Shown: one piece after another, positions 9,831-19,985 of the stretch
How positions within the stretch are numbered: the first letter of the stretch is position 1
Layout: each line of letters begins with the position of its first letter
NCBI GenBank assembly: GCA_964030475.1
Contig: CAXIPT010000008.1
Coordinates: forward strand, 2,170,141-2,234,140
Length of the DNA stretch: 64,000 nt
Source: Tethya wilhelma
Taxonomy: Eukaryota; Porifera; Demospongiae; Tethyida; Tethyidae
Direction of reading: 5' to 3'
The notes under the pieces: model-generated
Databases searched by the model: none
What the model saw: the letters and a program-made list of their open reading frames with translations, nothing else
Told to the model about the DNA's origin: nothing
Position numbers and translations under genes: made by a program

Positions 9831-10739
9831 CTTCTGTGTTATTATAGGTCAAAAGTCAAATTTTGGCGGCTCTATAGCACATGAAAATCAGTTGAACGTC
9901 TGTGTTGTTGAAACTGCCAGAAAGAAGAGTCCTGCAGTAAGCTACACTACTACAAGAAGGAAGAGTTTCTCTTTTCCCTTTCGGTACGCAAGTATATTCT
10001 TACTTTTACTTCGAAAGTTAATCATAATAATAAGTTAGCTATTCTAAATAAAGCCCATGTGTCCTTCCCTGGACAGTGGTCAAGTCTCACTCTAGTCTGG
10101 CGTAGCCAGACCCTTACACGCAGCTATGCCAGACTAGTCTCACTCATGGCTTCTCCAACATTGTCAATAATTAACCATTTTACTGCTCGAAAGGAGAACA
10201 GGTAATTAATTTTCAGAATTAAAGATAGCTCAGGTGTATATATAAATTAGGCTGTGGCTAGAGAGCCAGCTAAGGAGGCACTTCCAAACTATTTTTGCAA
10301 AAATTAACGTTATTATGATGATAACTTCTGACCCCCTCCCCCCATAACGTCACAAGAAATTATTAAAGTCAACATTATAATCATAAGTGAAGTACAATTT
10401 TTAATGCCATTTTCTGTTAACGTCACGAGTTGAGACCTCTGCCCCTCCTCTCCCCCCTTAGCGTCATAATGACGTTAATTTTCCAAGAATAGTTTGGAAG
10501 TGCGCTCTAAATATATTGCAGTCAATGGTGCCGGCTCTTTAATACAGTGCTGGCAAAATCCAGATATGTATGTATTTTGTAACTCTGCAATACTAAAGTA
10601 ATAGGAAAGTATACAGTCTGCCGGCTCTCTAGACACAACATATAAATTATTTGCAGGAGCTGCTTACTCCCAAGCTTGCGAGATCATAGTCCTTTGAAAG
10701 AATGTATTTTTACTAGATCTACGTCAGGCTGTTCAGCAG
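9831..10739. other. 5' internal non-coding region of the composite transposon
   Basis: No convincing exon. Holds AGTCTGG.GTAGCCAGAC-type inverted repeats near 10095, a 224-bp MITE (10279-10502) and two GCCGGCTCT motifs (10531 and 10620). It presumably carries the promoter and first exon of the transposase gene, which I could not place. Confidence 0.4.
10279..10502. mobile_element. 224-bp MITE inside the composite transposon
   Basis: Starts CACTTCCAAACTATTTTTGC and ends with the inverted counterpart (AGAATAGTTTGGAAGTG), with ~40-bp arms that include AATTAACGT. The interior is C-rich (CCCCTCCCCCC). No clear target duplication. Confidence 0.65.
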
Positions 10740-12120
10740 CATCCACCAGGTCAGACCTAAGCATGCGTGAGGCACTTGGATCGATTCAGAATGGCATGAG
10801 TGTCAGTAAGGCCTCCGTAGTCTATGGTATACCTAGAACCACTCTCAATGATCACAAGTCAGGGAAAGTAAAGCCCGGAGTAAAGGCTGGTCCTCCGCCA
10901 TTGCTATCTTCAACAGAAGAAGACGACCTTGTGAAGTTCTTGCTCACTTGTGCTGATATTGGCTATGGACGTACCAGAAGTGAAGTACTAGGTATAGTTA
11001 CTCGATTATTAGCACATAGAGGTGTGGAACGAGTTGTCAGCAATGGTTGGTGGAACAAATTTCTCTGTCGCCACCCTCAGTTGCGGCTTCGAACTCCCGC
11101 TACACTTTCAATGTCAAGAGCAAAGGCATCTACTAGAGAATGCATTGATACCGGCTAGAAAATGTTCTAGAAGAAACCGGGCTTGCTGATTATCCTGCTC
11201 TCCATTTCAATATGGACGAAACTGGCTTTGCTTTAGACCCTAAACCGAAGAAAACTGTTCATCTTTGTGGTGAGAGGAACGTTCTGTCTGTGAGTAGTGG
11301 ATCAAAATCTCAAATTACAGTAATTACGTGTGTTAGTGCTACTGGACAAACCATTCCACCATTGATAGTATGGAAACGTAAAACGATGGCCCCGGAAATG
11401 GCTACAGGTGAAATACCAGGAACTCACTATGGGTTTTCAGAAACCGGTTGGACTAATAGTGTACTGTTTGATTCATGGTTTCGAAAGCAGTTCATGAGGT
11501 ATGGACCTGCAAGTAGGCCTTTAATTTTGTTCATGGATGGGCATAGTTCTCATTATTGCCCGGACACGCTCTCTCTTGCTCGTGAAAATGGGTTTATTAT
11601 TTTCACGTTACCACCTAACACGACCCATCTGTTGCAACCTCTGGACAAAGGGGTTTTTGGTCCATTTAAGCAGCACTGGCAAAGAGTTACTGAAGACTTC
11701 AGAACAAGTCACCCAGGACAAGTTGTTAATGAATACAACTTTTGTCGACTGCTCAGTAAAGCCTGGCTAGAATCAATGACTACCAACAACATTGCTGGTG
11801 GTTTCCGTACCACTGGAATTTATCCGTTAAATCGTGATGCCATCCAGCTTCCAGGGGAATGTAATTTTGCCAGTAAATTGATTACTCCCAATGTCAGTTT
11901 CACACCTTTTAAATGTCATCCACGAGATGGTTTACTTATGTCAAATGAGATTCAGGCTGCTGAATTAGCATTTGTGAAGCCACGACCAAACTATCTCGCA
12001 CAGGTTAACACACCAAAAGTACAGAGCAAACGGATTAAGGCCCCTGAAGATAAAGTTCAGCATTCACTCATCCTCCAGCTAATGTTTTTGGAGTGATAGG
12101 AGGTCATGACAAGGCTAGAG
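10740..12120 (+). pseudogene. pogo/Tigger-type transposase (Psq HTH, CENP-B HTH, DDE), frameshifted
   Basis: Domain order as in Tigger/pogo: a Psq-type helix-turn-helix (REALGSIQNGMSVSKASVVY, GIPRTTLNDH), a CENP-B-type DNA-binding region around YGRTRSEVLGIV and GWWNKFLCRHP, then a DDE_1 catalytic core with MDETGF (Asp 11215), LFMDGHSSH (Asp 11536) and LLQPLDKGVFGPFK (Asp 11644). All three catalytic aspartates are present. An AG acceptor at 10739 suggests a 5' exon upstream. Two frameshifts are visible: near 11150, just before ENVLEETGL, and near 12065, after which another frame continues HPPANVFGVIGG to a GTAAAC donor at 12121. That donor is in phase with the RING exon at 12187, implying one continuous gene. 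It would bind the TIRs and cut and paste the element in the nucleus. Confidence 0.8.
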
Positions 12121-12186
12121 GTAAACAAACCATCTGTAGATTTGAATAATTTTTATGAACTCTTTCACACACACACACACATGCAG

Positions 12187-12695
12187 GTGCACCTGTACAC
12201 TGTTTTGTCTGTCACACAACAACAGTTGTTACATTTAAGCCTTGTGGGCATTCAACTCTGTGTGAAGTTTGTGCTAAGCGTGTGAAGAAATGCCCCACTT
12301 GCAAGGTAATACTTGATTGTTTTTTTCCCTTTAAATTAACAGTGATGTTTTCGAATAGAAACAAGTGAAAAGTTTTGCAGCAGTCTGCCTAATGTGTGAT
12401 GAAGCCCACTCCTTATATCCAGTTGAGCCATGTGGTCACCAGGTTGGTAATATAGGATAATCTGACACTAAGCTTGAATGCACTTACCTCTTTAGATTGT
12501 TCTAAAAGAATGAGGTCCTGTTTTGAATGTAAAACTACAATTCTGCATCGTAAGTACAGAATTTTTTAGCCACACAGTCATGCAAACATACCCTAATTGT
12601 AGTTGTAAATGTAGATTCTTCTGATAATGATGACCTCCAAACTGTCGTACCTGATTCTAAAGCTGCACTATACAAAAGCAGGGACCCTAGTTATG
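12187..12695 (+). CDS. Two RING-finger exons of the composite transposon gene
   Basis: Exons 12187-12305, 12359-12446, 12496-12549 and probably 12615-12695 join in phase. The first encodes a C3HC4-like RING: CFVC, then FKPCGHSTLCEVC, then CPTC. The second and third together encode another: CLMC, then VEPCGHQ joined across the intron to VDCSK, then CFEC. The second splice must use the GTAATA donor at 12447, which keeps the pattern open. RING fingers usually recruit E2 enzymes for ubiquitin transfer. Here a transposon gene would carry them between transposase and protease. The fourth exon is an acidic linker (SSDNDDLQTVVPDSKAALYK). No stop or frameshift lies in the RING exons. Confidence 0.7.
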
Positions 12696-13342
12696 GTTGG
12701 TTGTATAACATGATGTATTTGTGCAAAGAGTAATTAGCTCAGACCCCAGTACTCTGTTAATATGTAGTCTATTACTAAATTATGAAAGCCTTAAGGGTTA
12801 GGAAGGTAAGTAATATCATAAATATTTTATACTACAACTACAGACTCTGGTTCAGACTTTTCTTATGTTGAGGGGTATACTCCAACATTGATTCTGCCAA
12901 TACTACCGTGAAAAATAGGAAAAGTATGGTGACTTTTATATTGGTTAGCATAAACTTTTAGCTATTGTATGTATAATTATTTCAGGTGGTAGACCACGCA
13001 TTCCTTCTACAAGATTTCAAGATTCAATCTAAAGTAAGTAGACTGGACATAATTATGTAATAGGTCTGATATAATGAGGACTGGCCCTTTTATTATAGGT
13101 TTGAATGACTTCTCTTTGTTCTCTTGTGATGAAGGTATATATATAATTTCACAAAATAGTGTTTAGGTTTGTGTGTTTAGCCCTTAGACTGAAAATTTAT
13201 AAATTTTAATGGTAATCTTTGCCAAATTGTTTACAACTGAAATGTTTACTTTGTTTTGTTGATGCATTCCAGTGTTTATACAAGGTTTATAGTTATACAG
13301 AGAGAGCATATGAACTAGGTATCAACTGTGTAAACCTTATAG
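12696..13342 (+). other. Intronic stretch with possible small exons
   Basis: Between the RING exons and the repeat exons. AG-flanked candidate exons begin at ~12842 (DSGSDFSYVEG) and ~12987, but neither joins its neighbours in an open phase without choosing weak donors, so I leave them unassigned. Confidence 0.3.
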
Positions 13343-13876
13343 GCTCGACTTCAGACTCTCCTGAAGGCCCTGTTGAAATGAAGCCTGTCTCTGGTAGGAA
13401 GTCTACCAAGAGGACCAGTCCAAAAGATGGTAAGTGAACTATTGTTTTATATACCGCTGTAACTTCACATGATGATGTAACTGTTATATCTATAGGCTCG
13501 ACTTCAGACTCTCCTGAAGTCCCTGTTGAGTCTCTGGTAGGAAGACTACCAAGAGGACCAGTCCGAGAGATGGTAAGTGAACTATTGTTTCATATACCAC
13601 TGTAACTTCACATGACTGTTATATCTATAGGCTCGACTTAAGACTCTCCTGAAGGCCCTGTTGAAATGAAGCCTGTCTCTAGTAGGAAGACTACCAAGAG
13701 GACCAGTCCGAGAGATGGTAAGTGAACTATTGTTTCATATACCGCTGTAACTTCACATGATGATGTAACTGTTATATCTATAGGCTCGACTTCAGACTCT
13801 CCTGAAGTCCCTGTTGAAATGAAGCCTGTCTCTAGTAGGAAGACTACCAAGAGGACCAGTAACTGTTTGAAAGATG
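13343..13876 (+). repeat. Tandem array A of duplicated exon-intron units (4 units)
   Basis: Each unit is an exon bounded by CTATAG and GTAAGT plus a ~60-bp intron, repeating every ~145-153 bp. Unit 1 (13343-13429) is 87 bp, exactly 29 codons in phase 1-1, encoding a Ser/Pro/Lys-rich linker starting STSDSPEGPVEMKPVS. Unit 2 (13496-13572) has a 10-bp deletion. Unit 3 (from 13631) has a TCA-to-TAA stop. Unit 4 (13784-13876) has a 6-bp insertion. Because each exon is symmetric, any number can be included or skipped without changing the frame. Confidence 0.85.
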
Positions 13877-13948
13877 GTAAGTAAACTATAATTACATCAC
13901 ATTGTACAGGGTGTAACTACATGTACAACATGTACATTTTCGTAGTAG

Positions 13949-14733
13949 ATTATCCTCTTGATGTATCATCTATTCCGTCGCCTGATACTCCTGAATTTTC
14001 TCCTTGGATAAATGAGCTTTGCTTATCAATAGCTGATAAGCAGATACTTGTCAGTGATGAATGGCTGACAGCAACACACATTTCAGCTGCTAATCGTCTG
14101 TTGAGAATCCAGTTCCCTACTCAGAATGGCCTGCAAGATACATGTGTTTTGAAAGAGAGTGGCAAGTGGTTGTCCAATCCAGAAGAGTTTGTACAGATTA
14201 TTCACATATCCCCTGGCCACTGGGCTTGTCTCTCCAATAAGTTTTCATCTGAAAACAGTGTCGATTTGTTTGATTCTCTGCACACGGTACCTGAAGACAA
14301 TGGAACTATACTTCCACAGATTTGCACTATTGTGCACACCCCTGAGCCAAGTGTAACCGCTAATCTTGTTAATGTTGGACTTCAAGAGGGTAGCTGTGAT
14401 TGTGGTTTATTTGCAATTGCGATGGCATATGACTTGTGTGTAGGTGTTGATCCCGTTTCCAGGAAGTATTTTCAAGCTAAAATGAGAAGTCATCTTCATT
14501 TGTGCTTTAACAACAGAGAACTGAAATCTTTTCCAGGCACTAAAAGGATCGTTAGAAAGAGAGTTAATTTTAAAAAGAGCACTAAAGTCTACTACAAATG
14601 TAGAATGGCCAATGGATGGTTTGTTCTGATGCATGTAGAATCTGGTACCATGAGGGATGTGTGCCTGTCCCTGCAGAGGTGAGCAGTGACACCAAGAATG
14701 AAGTTCCTTGGCAGTGCCCTCAGTGTCAGAAAG
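13949..14733 (+). pseudogene. Ulp1-like (C48) cysteine protease plus decayed PHD finger
   Basis: One large exon, phase 1 at both ends (acceptor GTAGTAG before 13949, donor at 14734). The protease part shows the Ulp1/SENP triad: His in PGHWACL (14218-14220), Asp in LFDSL (14272-14274), and the Gln...DCGLF box (Gln 14383, Cys 14401-14403). C48 proteases cleave SUMO or related peptides. The frame then shifts by one base near 14602 into a PHD-like finger (VCSDACRIWYHEGC ... WQCPQC). Relative to usual PHD fingers, the first C-x-C pair reads Y-K-C and another ligand reads Ser, so the finger is eroded. The array exons flank it on both sides in matching phase, so it reads as part of the same gene as the RINGs. 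Ulp1 and PHD cargo is known in other large DNA transposons; I do not know it in pogo elements. Confidence 0.7.
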
Positions 14734-14799
14734 GTACTTTAGTTACAAGCGACCTAGAAAATATTTTTACGCATGATGATGTAACTGTCATATCTATAG

Positions 14800-15966
14800 G
14801 CTCGACTTCANGGGGGGGGGGGGGGGGGGGGGGGGGAATCTTAGGGTGCTCTCCCTGAGGAAATTTTTGTATTTTTAGGGCTAATTTTAGACCTATTTGA
14901 GTCAAAATTGGCACAGAATTTAATTTTGGTTTTTGAACAATTGGAACTTAACATTGATCAAATATTTGATATCTAATCTTCAAACAATCAAACTGGTTGA
15001 TTCCACTCTAGTTGCACAGTTGTATATTGCTCTGTTTGTCTGATTATGATAGCTGTATGTACACTGTTTCAGCACAAAATAATACCATTATGGTTGGCTT
15101 AAGAGGGGAAATCCCTGCCCCCCTCCTTCTAATTGAAACTCTGCACATGATGATGTAACTGTTATATCTATAGGCTCGACTTCAGACTCTCCTGAAGGCC
15201 CTGTTGAAATGAAGCCTGTCTCTGGTAGGAAGACTACCAAGAGGACCAGTCCGAGAGATGGTAAGTGAACTATTGTTTCATATACCGCTGTAACTTCACA
15301 TGATGATGTAACTGTTATATCTATAGGCTCGACTTCAGACTCTCCTGAAGGCCCTGTTGAAATGAAGCCTGTCTCTAGTAGGAAGACTCCCAAGAGGACC
15401 AGTTCGAGAGATGGTAAGTGAACTATTGTTTCATATACCGCTGTACCTTCACATGATGATGTAACTGTTATATCTATAGGCTCGACTTCAGACTCTCCTG
15501 AAGGCCCTGTTGAAATGAAGCCTGTCTCTAGTAGGAAGACTACCAAGAGGACCAGTCCGAGAGATGGTAAGTGAACTATTGTTTCATATGCCACTGTAAC
15601 TTCACATGACTGTTATATCTATAGGCTCAACTTCAGACTCTCCTAAAGGCCCTGTTGAAATGAAGCCTGTCTCTAGTAGGAAGACTACCAAGAGGACCAG
15701 TCCGAGAGATGGTAAGTAAACTATTGTTTCATATACCGCTGTAACTTCACATGATGATGTAACTGTTATATCTATAGGCTCGACTTCAGACTCTCCTGAA
15801 GGCCCTGTTGAAATGAAGCCTGTCTCTAGTAGGAAGACTACCAAGAGGACCAGTCCGAGAGATGGTAAGTAAACTGTTGTTTTGCTAGAACTACACATGG
15901 TGATTATATATATCTGTAATATTATTTTTAGGCTCAACTTCAGTCATTTCTGAGATCAAGAACTAA
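14800..15966 (+). repeat. Tandem array B of 87-bp exons and terminal exon
   Basis: A truncated unit at 14800-14810 stops at the N/poly-G gap (14811-14836). Five further units follow: 15174-15260, 15327-15413, 15480-15566, 15625-15711 and 15778-15864, each exactly 87 bp between CTATAG and GTAAG. The units start 145-153 bp apart. All five encode the same 29-residue linker with one or two changes. A short final exon (15932-15966) begins STSVISEIKN and ends in TAA, in the same phase, giving the gene a clean C terminus. The ~330 bp at 14837-15173 is non-coding and follows the gap. Confidence 0.85.
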
Positions 15967-16084
15967 GCCCCTAACAGAAAATTATATTATATGTATATAC
16001 ATTTCAAGATTAACTTTTGCAAGAATGAACCATGAATCCATGATAGTGTATACGTATTGCGCTGTTTGCCGAGTCAGCTGCATG

Positions 16085-16444
16085 TTATATTTCGTCATGT
16101 TGTAGACCAGCTAGGCGTGGCTTATAGCTGATGCTGCTTTGCCTGCTAGAAGTGCTCACTATCTAGAGTTGTGTCAAGAAGTATTGTTAGTGATGCTAGG
16201 TTCAACGTTTGCCAAGCTGTCATAGACGGAGTTAGATATCGGGGCGACGAAGATCGAAGCATTCGGCAGTCCACTTGTCGTCGCTACTGTTCCGTCTACA
16301 AGCAATTTGTTGTTTCCAATTTTTTACAGGTTGGTACTCTCATAGTCACCTATAAGTTCATGTAGTTAGTTTCCAAAAGATCGTCCTGTGTTTTTTGTAA
16401 CAGGGGCCGATTATAGGTGTCGGACGAAGATCGATCAATTACTC
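16085..16444. repeat. Right terminal inverted repeat of the composite transposon
   Basis: Inverted partner of 9473-9830. Carries the same outward-facing 64-residue frame (16171-16365, plus strand). TA target duplicate at 16445-16446. Confidence 0.9.
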
Positions 16445-16446
16445 TA

Positions 16447-17058
16447 TGTACTTCCATGACGTACAATGGCTGCACTCCCTCACACACTTCACTCTCATGA
16501 GTGACAAATCGTACAGTTCTTCATAAAAGAGCCAGTGGAAGGAGTTTGGTCTAGTTCCTGCCTTGCACTGGACTAAGAGGTGTGTCTGTTTGACAAGTCA
16601 AACAGCGCAAGCAGGAGCTCTTAATTGTTCAGCTTAGCAGAGCCTACAGAAGTTAGCTAGTCTCTCACATCCTACAAAATCATCCATTTGCATGTTCTTG
16701 TCAGATTTATGTCCATTGTGAAGCGGAAGCACTTCTTTCTGGAAGAGGCCATTTTTCTTGCTTCAAACTCAGAAAAATGACTTTGACAGGAAGTTTGTGA
16801 CGTTTCTGTGATATTTTAGTACATATTTGTGCATTGTGAATATCCATGTAATTTATCATTTGCGAGAGAAGACCCTTGAAATGGCAGTGACGGCATTTTG
16901 AAATTGCAAAATCTAATCCCCGTATTCCACCTCCACGTTTAACTTGTCACATGACTATCGTCCTCGCAGAAGCATGTTCTAATACATTTGACCAATCATC
17001 AAGTGCATTTTAATCACGAGGAGCAATTCACAGGGCTCTGCATTTCCCAAAGGCCAAT
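16447..17058. other. Flank of the composite transposon, no gene recognised
   Basis: No exon with recognisable coding signature and no repeat structure seen. If the minus-strand gene at 8857-9385 was split by the transposon, its 5' exons should be here, but I could not identify them. Confidence 0.35.
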
Positions 17059-17451
17059 ATGTATGTTGTTGGGATTGAATTACGCTCACTAGCTAATGAA
17101 TCACAAGGGCCATCAGCTCAATTGGTTACTCCACCAGTTGTCAATGAGTCTCTATCAACTGAAACACAGGATTACGAGGTACTTCTGAGAGCAGAGAGAC
17201 TGCATAACACAGAACTTCAAGCATATACCAAACAACCGGAGAGTAGAGTGAAGGACTTGGAAGCTACAACCTCACAATTATCCAGTGAAGTAGATTTGTT
17301 GGTTAATCCAAGGTGTCCACTTTTTAACGGTCAAGATAACATCGACACCATCAATTCCTTATCTAATTCTCGAACTGCTTTTAGAGCTTGGAGCATCAGA
17401 CAGATACAGAGGGTTGAGCAAAAGTACAGAGTTCAATTTATGGGAGAGTAA
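17059..17451 (+). CDS. Unrecognised 130-aa frame with coiled-coil segment
   Basis: Open from an ATG at 17059 to TAA. Residues ~40-80 form a heptad-like helical stretch (EVLLRAERLHNTELQAY, then RVKDLEATTSQL), followed by a charged C terminus (RQIQRVEQKYRVQF). The length exceeds what is typical for chance frames here and the composition looks coding. There is no recognisable domain; a TE ORF1-like protein or an isolated exon is equally possible. Confidence 0.35.
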   Translation: MYVVGIELRSLANESQGPSAQLVTPPVVNESLSTETQDYEVLLRAERLHNTELQAYTKQPESRVKDLEATTSQLSSEVDLLVNPRCPLFNGQDNIDTINSLSNSRTAFRAWSIRQIQRVEQKYRVQFMGE

Positions 17452-17758
17452 AGTCGTAACATCAATTTGTACACTTCTCAATACAAGATCTATCCAATGC
17501 AATGGTTTCCAAATGATGATGGAAATGCTTCTTGTAGCAAGGGCAACAGACCGCAAGGTACAAGGTCTGTATATATAATATAGTTACGTAAAATGATACA
17601 TTAAGCCTAATAGTGAATTGTCAAAAAAAATTTCAACTAACTACAACATAACCATTCATGCAGGTGTAAGTGCTCTTATCAAGCTATATGGAGGAACTTA
17701 CTTAAGATAACAAAGGAGGCACACTATACACAAGTGAAAAAAAACATTAGAAACATAA
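17452..17758. other. Non-coding, with a solo foldback arm
   Basis: Includes CAAGTGAAAAAAAACATTAG at 17731-17750, the first bases of a foldback tail, immediately before the insertion at 17759. It suggests that the element at 17759 landed inside another family member. Confidence 0.5.
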
Positions 17759-18781
17759 TTCCCAGTACAATAGTACTGGGTACATAGGAATGGCACGGAT
17801 GGCCCATTAGCGCAATACAAATATTCACGCGAATAACTCTGCAAAAAATGAGTGTTTGGCACTAAAAGGCTTCTCAAGCTACTATTTAGCTCATTCTCTT
17901 TCTAACAAGCCCAAAAACATGGCCTAAAACCATCGCTAAAGTACCAAAATAAAACATGCCAAACCTCCAATTTTCTCCATCTTCTTCTTCTTCCATGCGT
18001 TTCTCGAAAACTGTTCACTTTCAGAAGCTGATTCTTGAACGAATATACTTAGTTTCTTTGTCTTCACCCGCTTTTGGTATCGCCTGCTCGTGTCTCTCAT
18101 CGAGTGGCTAGATACAAGGCGAAAAGCGCCTTCTCCGTATGGCAGCCATTCATTTCTACACTTATGCATAAATTCATAAGCTACTTGAAAATTTAAATGA
18201 CGACCCTTTCCAGATACACAGGTGTGCGTTATTTGGAATTCGAATATTCGCTTCCTGCCTGCAATACCTGAAGATTTCTGGCTGTGCTGAACTCTCTGTA
18301 ACTTTTCAATCTTCAATATTTAGGAGGTGAATACTTTGTTACACTTAATATGTAGTTGTCACTATAAGAAGATGTGCAAAGCAAGTACATTTGTTAAAAT
18401 CCTGGCAGCCATGCTTTAGCGGCTTACTTTTCTGAATCACTGATAGCATAAATATCTATGCTGATAGTGTACAAGTAACTACCATATACACGCACACTCA
18501 AATAAGATTCGTAGAATTATGAAAAAATGAGAACAAACAAGTGAAAAAAACATTGGAAATGTAATGAGACATAGGAATGGCCAAATCGTAAAAAGGAAGT
18601 GAACAAAATGGAATCATGGCTGTTTGAGTGTGTAAAGAATGTGGGCTGCATGTAGTACTCGCTTCCCATGTTGAGTTCCTCATGTAGGAATAATTCTTTA
18701 CACACTCATGATTCCATCTTGTTTGCTTCCTTTTTACGATTTACTATGTCTCATTACATTTCAAATTTTTTTATTCACTTG
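17759..18781. mobile_element. Hairpin-head/foldback-tail element, copy 2
   Basis: Starts TTCCCAGTACAATAGTACTG, contains the shared body, and ends in a foldback tail (18535-18781) terminating CACTTG; length 1,023 bp. Flanks are A on the left and T on the right, consistent with A/T insertion and no duplication. Immediately to the right (18783-18830) is an inverted fragment of the same family's body (compare 5500-5530), showing nesting. Confidence 0.8.
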
Positions 18782-18904
18782 TTCGGATTCTAAATAACAC
18801 ACACTTGTCTAACTGGAAAAGGGTCATCAATTTGAGTTCCCTCGTAGCTAATGAATTATTCACGAGCCTGTCTCCCCACATATACCACTCTAAAGCCTGC
18901 TCTC

Positions 18905-19535
18905 TACCACAAGAGGAAAGCAAAGCTTCCCTGAATGCCTCAGTCTCGTGCTGAAGTCCACTTCAGTGGTGAATGGGCTGAGACCTCTATACTGGAGACC
19001 TATTTCTCCTCAAAGAGGATGGTGTCGACGATGACAAAGTTGTCGTCTTTGCCACTGAGGCTGGGCTTGGGGAGGCAGAAACCCTGTACGTGGATGGAAT
19101 TTTCCGGACATGTCCTAGGGTTTTCTACCAGATCTTTACCATCCTCCATGGGATTCATGTGCCATTGGTGTACTGTTTGCTTCCCAATCACAGAGAAGAT
19201 ACCTACGAGCATGTCTTGAAAATTGTAGTTGAGGGGGTAGCTGATTAGGGTTTGCAACTGCTCTCCTCCATGGTTCTGTCAGACTTTGAGCTGGCGATTA
19301 TGAATGCTGTATGCACTGTGTTCCCTAACAGTGAGGTCAAGGGATGTTACTTCCACTTTTGTAAAGTAAGCTATAACTGTGTTTAATTTTTTTGCATTCA
19401 AGTTTTTTACTCTACTTTCCTCACAAAAAACAGGCACTGCAAAGGAATGTCCAACGCCTGGGTTTACAGGTCCCCTACAAGGATGATCATGATGTGTGCT
19501 CTGTTGTTCGGAGGACAGCTGCCTTGGCCTGAAGA
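18905..19535 (+). pseudogene. MULE (Mutator-like) transposase fragment
   Basis: Reads ETLYVDGIFRTCPRVFYQIF, then PLVYCLLPN, then LSDFELAIMNAVCTVFPNSE and KGCYFHFCK. An intron (GTAAGC donor at ~19366, CAG acceptor at ~19433) separates this from ALQRNVQRLGLQVPY and VRRTAALA. These are the DG...P, D-F-E and C-x2-H-like blocks of the MULE transposase core. An in-frame TAG at ~19245 and frameshifts upstream of ~19060 make it non-functional. DNA-binding and C-terminal regions are missing. Confidence 0.7.
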
Positions 19536-19614
19536 ATTGGATGGATGGGAGTGACTGCCATGTTTTCTACATATGCACACATCACATGACATCTGTTGTA
19601 GTTGAGTCTACAGT

Positions 19615-19985
19615 ATACACCCCACATCTTTCTTGTTGTTTATATTTGTGTTTATATTTGTGTTGTTCATTCCACATGCACACACACTGTCAGAGTTCTC
19701 TAGTCCTGTACACACCATGGTAAGTACTTATCATACATCCCATTTACAATTGTGTTTATAATTGTGTTGTTCATTCCACATGCACACACACTGTCGGGGT
19801 TATCTTGTCCTGTCTGTACACACCCTGGTAAGTACTTATTATACATCCCACATTTTTCTTATTGTTTATATTTGTGTTGTTCATTCCACACGCACACACA
19901 CTGTCAGACTTCTTTTGTCCTGTACACACCATAGTAAGTACTTATTATACACCGCACATCTTTCTTGTTGTTAAGCCTCGGCACG
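19615..19985. repeat. ~107-bp tandem repeat, about 3.5 copies
   Basis: The unit includes TTGTGTTGTTCATTCCACAT, GCACACACACTGTC, TGTACACACC and GTAAGTACTTAT. GTAAGTACTTAT recurs near 19723, 19829 and 19935. It directly follows the MULE remnant and could be intronic in origin. Confidence 0.8.

Larger units (their letters stand above)
9473..16444 (+). mobile_element. 6,972-bp composite pogo-type transposon (DDE + RING + Ulp1 + PHD)
   Basis: Bounded by ~358-bp terminal inverted repeats starting GAGTAATTGATCGATCTTCG and flanked by TA dinucleotides (9471-9472, 16445-16446), the target duplication expected of Tc1/mariner/pogo. The repeats are almost identical, indicating a recent insertion. Inside, all on the plus strand, are a Tigger-like transposase (10740-12120), RING exons (12187-12695), repeated 87-bp exons (13343-13876 and 14800-15864), an Ulp1/PHD exon (13949-14733) and a terminal exon (15932-15966). 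Known pogo elements are 2-4 kb with ~20-30-bp TIRs and a single transposase gene, so length, TIR size and cargo are all unusual. Frameshifts at ~11150, ~12065 and ~14602 suggest this copy is defective. Gap-derived poly-G follows N at 14811. Confidence 0.8.

Noticed and set aside
13343..15966. Regular ~150-bp repeats resembling a CRISPR array
   Set aside because: Units are exon-intron modules with AG/GTAAGT boundaries and no unique spacers; the DNA is eukaryotic.
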